Below are positions 1 through 5,185 of a DNA stretch of 5,185 bases, in pieces. The first letter of the stretch is position 1; the number at the start of each line of letters is the position of its first letter. The position numbers were made by a program, and so were the translations under genes. The stretch is taken from NCBI GenBank assembly GCA_028290595.1, contig JAQGJO010000356.1, positions 1 to 5,185 of the forward strand. Direction: 5' to 3'. The notes below the pieces were generated by a model. That model ran no database searches. It had not been told where the DNA came from and saw only the letters and a program-made list of their open reading frames with translations. Source of the stretch: Hyphomicrobiales bacterium (lineage in GTDB: Bacteria > Pseudomonadota > Alphaproteobacteria > Rhizobiales > Beijerinckiaceae).

Positions 1-1
1 G

Positions 2-2953
2 CCGGTGCGGCTCGATTTCTTCGGCGACACCTTGGAGACGATCCGCGCCTTCGATGCGGAAAGCCAGCGCACCACCGGTCAGTTGCGCGCTCTCGACCTT
101 GTGCCGATGAGCGAAGTGCAATTGACGACGGATACCATGCGCACCTTCCGTCAGGCCTATATCGCGGCCTTCGGCGCGTCGACGCGCGGCGACACGCTCT
201 ATGAGGCGGTGAGCGAAGGCCGCCGTCATCCGGGAATGGAACATTGGATGCCGTTGTTCTACGGCGCCACCAGCACGGTCTTCGACTTTGTCGGAGCAGC
301 GCCGCTGATGCTCGACCCTCTGGCCGAGGATGCGGTCGGCGAGCGCCTTGGCGAGATCAAGGACTATTACGACGCGCGCAAGGCGCAGCACGACGCCAAC
401 CCGGCGGAATCGGCCTATAAGCCGCTGCCGCCGTCGGCGCTTTACCTGTCGCCCGACGAATGGCGGCTGAATATCGAAAAGGCCGCGGTCGCGCGCGTGT
501 CGCCTTTCGCGGCACCCGATGGCGGCGCAGCTAACAATGTCGACTGCGGCGGCCGCACGGGCCGCAGCTTCGCGCCCGAGCGCGCCGACGAAAGCATCAA
601 CGTCTTCGAGGCGGCCGTCACGCATATCCGCGCCCTGAAGGGCGAGGGCCGCCGCGTCATCGTCGCCGGCTGGTCGGACGGCACGCGCGAGCGCCTGTCC
701 GGCGTCCTTGCCGAACACGGCCTCAAAGCGACGGAAGTGGTCACCAGCCTGGCGCAGGCCCTGGCGCTGCCGCGCGAAAAAGTCGCGCTGGCCGTCATCG
801 GCCTAGAGACCGGCTTTGAGGCGGGCGATCTCGCCGTCATCGGCGAGCAGGATATTCTTGGCGATCGCCTGATCCGCAATCGCCGCAAGACGAAGCGCGC
901 CGCCGATTTCCTCACCGAAGTGACGGCGCTCACCGCCGGCGATCTCATCGTCCATGTCGATCACGGCATCGGCCGTTTCGTCGGACTGAAGGTCATCGAG
1001 GCCATCGGCGTTCCCCACGATTGTTTCGAACTGCACTATGCCGGCGGCGACAAGCTGTTCCTGCCGGTTGAAAATCTCGAGCTGCTGTCGCGCTACGGGT
1101 CGGAAGAAACCGAAGTGCAGCTCGACAAGCTCGGCGGCCTCGGCTGGCAGACGCGCAAGGCGCGGATGAAGAAGCGCATCCGCGAGATCGCCCACGAATT
1201 GATCCGCATCGCCGCCGCGCGCATGCTGCACGAAGCGCCGAAGCTGGTGCCGCCCGAAGGCGCTTACGACGAATTCGCCGCCCGCTTCCCCTATGATGAA
1301 ACCGAGGATCAGCAGACCTCCATCGACTCGGTGCTGGAAGACCTTGCCCGCGGCCGGCCGATGGACCGTCTCGTCTGCGGCGACGTCGGCTTCGGCAAGA
1401 CCGAAGTTGCGCTGCGCGCCGCCTTCGCCACCGCCATCAATGGCATGCAGGTCGCCGTCGTCGTGCCGACGACGTTGCTGGCGCGCCAGCATTACAAGAA
1501 TTTCTCGCAGCGCTTCGCTGGCCTGCCCGTGCGTGTTGCGCAACTGTCGCGCATGGTCAACACAGCCGACCAGCGCGCGGCGAAACAAGGCGTCGCCGAC
1601 GGCACTGTCGATATCATCGTCGGCACCCATGCGGTGCTGGGCAAGACCGTTTCGTTCAAGGACCTCGGCCTCGTCATCGTCGATGAGGAGCAGCATTTCG
1701 GCGTCAACCACAAGGAACGACTGAAGAACCTGCGTGCCCAGGTGCATGTGCTGACCCTGTCGGCGACGCCGATCCCGCGCACCTTGCAACTGGCGCTGAC
1801 CGGTGTGCGCGAACTGTCGATCATCGCCTCGCCGCCGGTCGACCGTCTCGCCGTGCGCACGTTCATCACGCCGTTCGACGACCTGATCGTGCGCGAGGCG
1901 CTGCTGCGCGAGCGCTATCGCGGCGGCCAGTCGTTCTATGTCTGCCCGCGCATCGAGGATCTCGACGAGGCGGCGGCCTTTCTGCGCGCCAATGTGCCGG
2001 AAGCGAAATTCATCATCGCCCACGGCCAGTTGGCGCCGAGTGAGCTCGAGGAGCGCATGGCGGCGTTCTACGATGGCAAATACGACATCCTGGTTTCCAC
2101 CGCGATCGTCGAATCCGGTCTCGATATTCCAACTGCCAACACGTTGATCGTCCATCGCGCCGACATGTTCGGCCTGGCCCAGCTCTATCAGTTGCGCGGC
2201 AGAGTCGGGCGCTCGAAAACACGCGCCTATGCGCTGTTCACCGTGCCGGCGAAACGGACGATGACGGCGCAGGCCGAGAAGCGCCTGAAGGTGCTGCAAT
2301 CGCTCGATACGCTCGGCGCCGGCTTCCAGCTTGCCAGCCACGATCTCGACATTCGCGGCGCCGGCAACCTGCTCGGCGACGAACAGTCCGGCCATATCAA
2401 GGAAGTCGGTTACGAACTCTATCAGCAGATGCTGGAAGAGGCCGTCGTCGCGCTGAAGGCCGGCATCGAGGCGCCGGTGGAAGAAGTCTGGTCGCCCGCC
2501 ATCAGCATCGGCACGCCGGTCACGATTCCGGAGGATTACATTTCCGACCTCAGCCTCAGGCTCGGCCTCTATCGCCGCCTGACGACGCTGGAGAGCGACG
2601 AGGAAATCGAGACCTTCGCCGCCGAGATGATCGACCGCTTCGGCCCACTGCCGGAAGAAGTCGAGCAATTGCTCAAGCTCATCTCGATCAAGGCCCTGTG
2701 CCGCCGCGCCCATGTGGAAAAGGTCGATGCCGGCCCGAAGGGCGTCATCATCGCCTTCCGCGACAATTCCTTCGTCAATCCGCAAGGGCTGGTGCGCTAT
2801 GTCGCCGAACAGGGCCGCGACGCAAAGGTGCGCCCCGACATGCGCATCGTCTTTATGCGCGATTTCGACACCGCGAAAGACCGTCTCGAAGGCACGCGGC
2901 TCATCCTGCGTACGCTGGTGTCGATTGCCGAGAAAGGCAAGAAGGCGGCGTGA
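2..2953 (+). CDS. mfd: Transcription-repair coupling factor Mfd, 5'-truncated by the window edge
   Basis: Mfd is a cytoplasmic ATP-driven DNA translocase that removes RNA polymerase stalled at lesions and recruits UvrA for nucleotide excision repair. The frame is open from base 2. The GTG at base 5 lies inside the conserved RLDFFGD segment and is not the start. Compared with the roughly 1150-residue family, some 170-190 N-terminal residues are missing. Counting from the base-5 codon, residues 1-160 are the end of the UvrB-homology module. HVDHGIGRFVGL at 317-328 opens the CarD-like RNA-polymerase-interaction domain, which runs to about 364. Next come the RecG-like motor motifs: Walker A GDVGFGKTE (459-467), DEEQ (560-563), SATPIPR (586-592), TAIVESGLDIP (699-709) and QLRGRVGR (729-736). 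The translocation (TRG) region follows at about 780-814, and the C-terminal TRCF domain at about 835-950. All motor residues look intact and there is no frameshift. The stop is TGA. The family call is certain. The long open frame opposite this gene is a composition shadow. Confidence 0.98.
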   Translation, partial: PVRLDFFGDTLETIRAFDAESQRTTGQLRALDLVPMSEVQLTTDTMRTFRQAYIAAFGASTRGDTLYEAVSEGRRHPGMEHWMPLFYGATSTVFDFVGAAPLMLDPLAEDAVGERLGEIKDYYDARKAQHDANPAESAYKPLPPSALYLSPDEWRLNIEKAAVARVSPFAAPDGGAANNVDCGGRTGRSFAPERADESINVFEAAVTHIRALKGEGRRVIVAGWSDGTRERLSGVLAEHGLKATEVVTSLAQALALPREKVALAVIGLETGFEAGDLAVIGEQDILGDRLIRNRRKTKRAADFLTEVTALTAGDLIVHVDHGIGRFVGLKVIEAIGVPHDCFELHYAGGDKLFLPVENLELLSRYGSEETEVQLDKLGGLGWQTRKARMKKRIREIAHELIRIAAARMLHEAPKLVPPEGAYDEFAARFPYDETEDQQTSIDSVLEDLARGRPMDRLVCGDVGFGKTEVALRAAFATAINGMQVAVVVPTTLLARQHYKNFSQRFAGLPVRVAQLSRMVNTADQRAAKQGVADGTVDIIVGTHAVLGKTVSFKDLGLVIVDEEQHFGVNHKERLKNLRAQVHVLTLSATPIPRTLQLALTGVRELSIIASPPVDRLAVRTFITPFDDLIVREALLRERYRGGQSFYVCPRIEDLDEAAAFLRANVPEAKFIIAHGQLAPSELEERMAAFYDGKYDILVSTAIVESGLDIPTANTLIVHRADMFGLAQLYQLRGRVGRSKTRAYALFTVPAKRTMTAQAEKRLKVLQSLDTLGAGFQLASHDLDIRGAGNLLGDEQSGHIKEVGYELYQQMLEEAVVALKAGIEAPVEEVWSPAISIGTPVTIPEDYISDLSLRLGLYRRLTTLESDEEIETFAAEMIDRFGPLPEEVEQLLKLISIKALCRRAHVEKVDAGPKGVIIAFRDNSFVNPQGLVRYVAEQGRDAKVRPDMRIVFMRDFDTAKDRLEGTRLILRTLVSIAEKGKKAA

Positions 2954-2964
2954 GGGGAGGCCCT

Positions 2965-2977
2965 CGCAACCTTTGCG
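2965..2977. other. Small inverted repeat just after mfd
   Basis: CGCAA at 2965-2969 and TTGCG at 2973-2977 form a perfect 5-bp stem with a 3-base loop, 11 bases after the mfd stop codon and directly before the large palindrome. It has no T-tract, so it is not a classical terminator by itself. It may be chance or part of the folded 3' end of the mfd transcript. Confidence 0.35.
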
Positions 2978-2978
2978 G

Positions 2979-3114
2979 CGTCATGCCCGCGCTTGTCGCG
3001 GGCACCCACGCCGTAGTGCGCCGTTGCGATGAAGGAAAAATATCGCCGTCGATATTTCTGCAGCAATGCAGCGATTGCACCGCGTGGGTGCCCGGAACAA
3101 GTCCGGGCATGACG
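2979..3114. repeat. 136-bp imperfect palindromic intergenic element
   Basis: Two 33-bp arms, 2979-3011 and 3082-3114, are inverted copies of each other matching at 29 of 33 positions. Each begins at its outer end with CGTCATGCCCG and ends with CGGGCACCCACGC. Inside each arm sits a perfect 6-bp hairpin with a 5-base loop: CCCGCG/CGCGGG at 2985-3001 and CCCGGA/TCCGGG at 3091-3107. The 70-bp centre contains another hairpin, AAATATCG/CGATATTT at 3038-3045 and 3050-3057, with a 4-base loop. The arms resemble the abundant GTCATGCCCGG...CCGGGCATCCACG palindromes that I associate with Bradyrhizobium-like genomes, and they translate to the familiar spurious peptides such as MPGLVPGTHA. The element lies 25 bp after the mfd stop and 23 bp before the end of the convergent oxidoreductase gene, so it could act as a two-way terminator or mRNA 3'-end stabiliser. 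That role is inferred; there is no T-tract. Confidence 0.85.
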
Positions 3115-3126
3115 TTGAAGCGTTGG

Positions 3127-3161
3127 GTGCCGACTGCCTAATCCCGACTGCCGACTGCCTC
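3127..3161. repeat. Heptamer tandem repeat spanning the 3' end of the oxidoreductase gene
   Basis: Read on the minus strand, five cores GGCAG, GGCAG, GGGAT, GGCAG and GGCAC occur exactly 7 bases apart (plus-strand starts 3155, 3148, 3141, 3134 and 3127), joined by two-base spacers TC, TC, TA and TC. This is the low-copy end of a heptanucleotide array of the GGCAGTC/GGGATTA kind. Such arrays are known in several GC-rich bacteria and give spurious peptides of the type QSAVGSRQSAV. The upper part of the array lies inside the coding region and the lower part is intergenic. Confidence 0.75.
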
Positions 3162-3830
3162 TTTCCCTTCTTCCCGCATTGCCTGCCGCATGGCGGAGAC
3201 AAGCACTTCCGGCGATTGGGCGCCCGAGACGCCGAGCTTGCTGTTGAAGATGAAGAACGGCACGCCGGTGACGCCGATTTTCTGAGCCGTTTCGATTTCG
3301 CTCTTCACTTCGTCTTCGTCGGCAGGGCCGGCGAGCAGACGTTCGACCACCGCGCGTTCAAGGCCATTCTCCCCGGCAACATCGGCCAGCACTTTATGAT
3401 CGCCGATATCCTTGCCCTCGACGAAGTACAATTGGAACAGACGCTCCTTGACGGCGTCCTGCGTGCCGGCCATCTGCGCCCAGCGCAGGAGGCGGTGTGC
3501 ATCGAGCGTGTTGGGTGAGCGTTCGATCTTGTCGAACGCAAACGGGATGCCGACTTCCTGGCCGACGCCCGCGAGCCGGCCATTCATATTGGCTGCGCCA
3601 TCGGGTCCGAATTTGCGCGTCAGATATTCCTTGCGATCGATGCCGCCCTTCGGAATCGTCGCATCTAGCTGATACGGCCGCCAGTGAATCTCGACGTCGA
3701 TGTCCGGCGCCATGGCAAGCGCCGCCTCGAGCCGCTTCTTACCGACGAAGCACCAGGGGCAGACGACATCGGAGACGACGTCGATGGTCAGCGGACCGCC
3801 TTGCTTTTGGGTGTCTGCATCGTTGCTCAT
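3138..3830 (-). CDS. DsbA-family thiol-disulfide oxidoreductase, FrnE-like
   Basis: The product is a 230-residue member of the DsbA/2-hydroxychromene-2-carboxylate isomerase fold group, closest in pattern to the FrnE dithiol-disulfide isomerases. These catalyse thiol-disulfide exchange on protein or small-molecule substrates. The thioredoxin-like beta strand LTIDVVSDVVCPWCFVGKKR places the catalytic CPWC at residues 24-27. An all-helical insert follows and includes the SPNTLDAHRL segment (105-114) typical of this family. The second half of the thioredoxin fold carries the cis-proline loop GVTGVPFF (P191) and the family motif VSGAQSPEVL (201-210). No signal peptide or membrane segment is visible, so it is probably cytoplasmic, unlike periplasmic DsbA. 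ATG at 3830 is the only Met before the active site; the ribosome site is weak (GAAAG about 9 bases upstream). The last residues, EAVGSRD, and the TAG stop are encoded by a heptamer repeat. The physiological substrate cannot be told from sequence. Confidence 0.93.
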   Translation of the reverse strand: MSNDADTQKQGGPLTIDVVSDVVCPWCFVGKKRLEAALAMAPDIDVEIHWRPYQLDATIPKGGIDRKEYLTRKFGPDGAANMNGRLAGVGQEVGIPFAFDKIERSPNTLDAHRLLRWAQMAGTQDAVKERLFQLYFVEGKDIGDHKVLADVAGENGLERAVVERLLAGPADEDEVKSEIETAQKIGVTGVPFFIFNSKLGVSGAQSPEVLVSAMRQAMREEGKEAVGSRD

Positions 3831-3890
3831 GGAAATATCTTTCGCAATGTCCGTTGCGGTGATGCGCCGCCGCCGGTGGGTCAGGCCGTC

Positions 3891-3919
3891 AGGCTAAGTG
3901 CGGCAACGCGGTTTGGCAA
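3891..3919 (-). promoter_or_regulatory. Possible sigma-70-type promoter of the oxidoreductase gene
   Basis: On the minus strand a TTGCCA box (3919-3914, five of six to consensus) is followed after 17 bases by TAGCCT (3896-3891, three of six). This would give a leader of about 55 bases before the ATG at 3830. The good -35 with poor -10 is common in alphaproteobacteria, but such matches also arise by chance. A direct repeat GCCTGAC (minus strand 3894-3888 and 3886-3880) overlaps the -10 and start region. Confidence 0.25.
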
Positions 3920-3947
3920 AAAGAATCAGCCCGCCACACTTCGGCGG
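3918..3947 (-). terminator. Weak intrinsic-terminator-like hairpin at the end of the ANL-like gene
   Basis: On the minus strand CCGCC (3947-3943), a 7-base loop and GGCGG (3935-3931) form a 5-bp GC stem. After CTGA this is followed by TTCTTTTT (3925-3918). The stem covers the last codons and the TGA falls between stem and T-tract. The stem is short and separated from the T-run by 5 bases, so termination would be partial at best. It coincides with the upstream edge of the possible oxidoreductase promoter. Confidence 0.35.
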
Positions 3948-5071
3948 CGTTCGACCGGATGACGCGACATCCGATCAAAAATAACAGTCCGGGCATTTGG
4001 CTTTTGTATGACGGCCGGCCCCGCCGGATCGCGTGTCCTTGCACTTAACTCATATTCTCCAAACGCATGCAGATCGATAATCGCCGACCTGCAACTGTCC
4101 GGTATCGGGCAGACCGGCAGATCAGCGCCTTCAGCGTCGCTGTTAGGTTCTGCATTTTCGTCATGCCTGTGCAGCACGACGAGCGCGGCAAAATCGCCGT
4201 GGGCAACCAGCCCTGCATCGCAGATCGCCGGCGCAACGGCGGCGGGAACAACGACATTGGCCTGCTGGTAGTGCGTCAACAGATCGCTCAACCGGCCGCT
4301 GTCGAAGGGGCCGTGCAAAACGACCGGCGCGCCCGACATGAAGCCGGCGATGGGGCCAGCGACCATGCCCGCAAGCGATGCGATCGATATCGTCGACACG
4401 ATCGGCAGGCGCATGCCGATCCGCGCCTCGGCGATGAAATCGAGCGCCGCCGACATCAATGCATGCTGCGAATGGCTGGCGATGCCGCCGCTGTCCGTCA
4501 TCGTCAGGACGACGGATTTGCGAACCGACGGCTGCGGCGAAGCTGTCAAAGCTCTCGATTTGAAATCGACGATGTCGATGTTGAGCGCGCCGTCGACCGG
4601 ACGCTCGCCGAGCGTCGCCACCAGGCGAATGCTGCCGGCAAGCGACGCCGCGGCGAAAATCTCAGTTGCAAGGTCGAGCCCGCCGTTGGCCGGCTCGCTG
4701 CAGATTGCCTGCGCGCCGGTGGCGCGAATGAAATCGGCGATGGCGTCCGCGCTCATGTGCGAGGGCACCAGCGCCACATCGAGCCCGGCATGGAGCGCGC
4801 CCAGAACAGCGATCACGGGCGCCACTCTGGCTCCGGCGACGATGAGCACGCAGGCGCCCTCTGGCATCTGCGCATCCCGCCACAGCGCCGCACTGTGGAC
4901 GACCGCGCGTTCGAGTTCGGCGAACGTCAGTGCGTTTGCGCTATGCGCATCGTGGTCCGTCAGGGCCACGCGTTCCGGCCGCAGTTTGGCGGCGCTGGCG
5001 ATCAGCTTGGCGAAGTCGAACCCGGCCAGCGGGTCCTGCTTGCCTGACGGGGTTCCTGCATCCGCGTTCAT
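3926..5071 (-). CDS. Short degenerate ANL (AMP-binding acyl-CoA synthetase-like) protein
   Basis: The 381-residue product resembles the large N-terminal domain of ANL enzymes, which normally adenylate carboxylates. Residues 15-125 have the usual N-terminal pattern: FAKLIASAAKLRPERVAL, LTFAELERAVV, then a hydrophobic strand-turn-helix region rich in Ala/Val ending ATGAQAICSEP. Residues 222-290 match the core after the P-loop (PIVSTISIASLAGMVAGPIA, GAPVVLHGPFD, a helix, then VVVPAAVAPAI). The ATP-binding loop, normally TSGTTGxPKG, is replaced by a shorter TDSGGIASHSQ (192-202) without the Lys. The YGxTE motif appears only as AFGEYELSAR (336-345). The protein stops there, lacking the STGD aspartate, the hinge and the C-terminal domain with its catalytic Lys. 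Family enzymes are usually 500 residues or more. The start at 5071 is preferred over the in-frame ATG at 5173 because GGTGGAGG lies 8 bases upstream and the intervening codons look non-coding. It is probably a non-adenylating homologue; its function is unknown. Confidence 0.8.
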   Translation of the reverse strand: MNADAGTPSGKQDPLAGFDFAKLIASAAKLRPERVALTDHDAHSANALTFAELERAVVHSAALWRDAQMPEGACVLIVAGARVAPVIAVLGALHAGLDVALVPSHMSADAIADFIRATGAQAICSEPANGGLDLATEIFAAASLAGSIRLVATLGERPVDGALNIDIVDFKSRALTASPQPSVRKSVVLTMTDSGGIASHSQHALMSAALDFIAEARIGMRLPIVSTISIASLAGMVAGPIAGFMSGAPVVLHGPFDSGRLSDLLTHYQQANVVVPAAVAPAICDAGLVAHGDFAALVVLHRHDENAEPNSDAEGADLPVCPIPDSCRSAIIDLHAFGEYELSARTRDPAGPAVIQKPNARTVIFDRMSRHPVERRRSVAG

Positions 5072-5079
5072 GCGTCGCG

Positions 5080-5087
5080 CCTCCACC
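5080..5087 (-). promoter_or_regulatory. Shine-Dalgarno sequence that fixes the start of the ANL-like gene
   Basis: The minus strand reads GGTGGAGG at 5087-5080, followed by 8 bases and then ATG at 5071-5069. This is a near-ideal ribosome binding site and argues that translation starts here, not at the in-frame ATG at 5173, where third codon positions are only about half G or C. The ATG also overlaps a TGA of another frame (ATGA), which would fit translational coupling if that frame were translated. Confidence 0.75.
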
Positions 5088-5151
5088 AGGTGTCGAGCGT
5101 TGCGCCAAACAGCGGAGCGTCGAAACGCGGCAGTTGTTGCGGATAAGTCAG

Positions 5152-5185
5152 CTAGCGCTTGTGCACGACCCATTGGTTCGGCGTG
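5152..5185 (-). CDS. Possible 3' end of an upstream minus-strand gene
   Basis: One minus-strand frame enters from the right edge and reads TPNQWVVHKR before a TAG at 5154-5152. Nine of its ten sense codons end in G or C, as expected for a coding frame in this genome. If real, it is the C-terminal tail of a gene lying upstream of, and co-directional with, the ANL-like gene, with an 80-base gap to that gene's start. Ten residues are too few to recognise a family. The same frame stays open after the TAG for 27 more codons to a TGA overlapping the ANL-like ATG. Confidence 0.35.
   Translation of the reverse strand, partial: TPNQWVVHKR

Noticed and set aside
544..567. 7-bp GC inverted repeat CTGCGGC/GCCGCAG inside mfd
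   Set aside because: It lies in a Gly/Arg-rich linker where such GC-rich matches are expected by chance, and the reading frame explains the sequence.
803..2785. A 660-codon open frame on the minus strand opposite mfd
   Set aside because: The plus strand carries intact Mfd motifs throughout. The antisense product is a low-complexity Asp/Ala/Arg/Glu-rich sequence with no recognisable domain, as expected when a GC-rich gene is read on its opposite strand in the codon-aligned frame.
2698..3141. Short open frames running through the mfd 3' end and the palindrome
   Set aside because: They translate the palindrome arms into the well-known spurious peptides of the MPGLVPGTHA and WVPGTSPGMT kind and have no supported starts.
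3880..3894. Direct repeat GTCAGGC with a 1-base spacer upstream of the oxidoreductase gene, as a possible operator
   Set aside because: Two short copies in a GC-rich leader are not enough to claim a regulator site, and no known operator is recognised. It is mentioned only as context in the promoter entry.
4067..5047. A 326-codon open frame on the plus strand opposite the ANL-like gene
   Set aside because: Its product is Arg/Asp/Gly-rich without domains, while the opposite strand shows ANL fold segments and a strong ribosome site. It is treated as a shadow.
5072..5173. N-terminal extension of the ANL-like protein to the ATG at 5173
   Set aside because: The 34 added residues do not look like an ANL N-terminus, their third-position G/C is only about 50%, and the ribosome site favours the ATG at 5071.
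1..5185. Search for CRISPR arrays, transposases, integrases, phage genes, tRNAs and rRNAs
   Set aside because: No spaced direct-repeat arrays, transposase motifs or RNA gene signatures were seen by eye on either strand.

Overview
The window is GC-rich, tightly packed bacterial DNA. The Mfd sequence type, the strong G/C preference at third codon positions and the style of intergenic repeats suggest an alphaproteobacterium, most likely of the Hyphomicrobiales (Bradyrhizobium/Rhodopseudomonas/Xanthobacteraceae-like). That placement is inferred from general familiarity, not from a search.

Layout, left to right. Bases 2-2953 (+) are the 3' five-sixths or so of mfd, the transcription-repair coupling factor; its N-terminus lies off the left edge. 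Bases 2954-3137 separate two convergent genes and are largely repeat-derived. They hold a 136-bp imperfect palindrome whose two 33-bp arms each fold into their own hairpin, followed 12 bp later by a short in-phase heptamer repeat that runs into the end of the next gene. Bases 3138-3830 (-) encode a cytoplasmic DsbA-family (FrnE-like) thiol-disulfide oxidoreductase with a CPWC active site. A 95-bp gap holds its probable promoter. Bases 3926-5071 (-) encode a short, degenerate relative of the N-terminal domain of AMP-forming acyl-CoA synthetases (ANL family), started by a good Shine-Dalgarno sequence. The last ~110 bases, upstream of that gene, probably carry the extreme 3' end of another minus-strand gene.

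Functional picture. mfd is a housekeeping DNA-repair gene and has no evident link to its neighbours. The ANL-like gene and the oxidoreductase gene are co-directional and 95 bp apart, so they could be co-transcribed, but a weak terminator-like hairpin and a possible promoter lie between them. I see no phage, transposase, CRISPR, toxin-antitoxin or RNA gene, and no convincing new multi-gene system. The most interesting points are the covarying palindrome, the heptamer repeat that supplies the oxidoreductase's C-terminal tail and stop codon, and the ANL-like protein that has lost the ATP-binding loop and the whole C-terminal catalytic domain.
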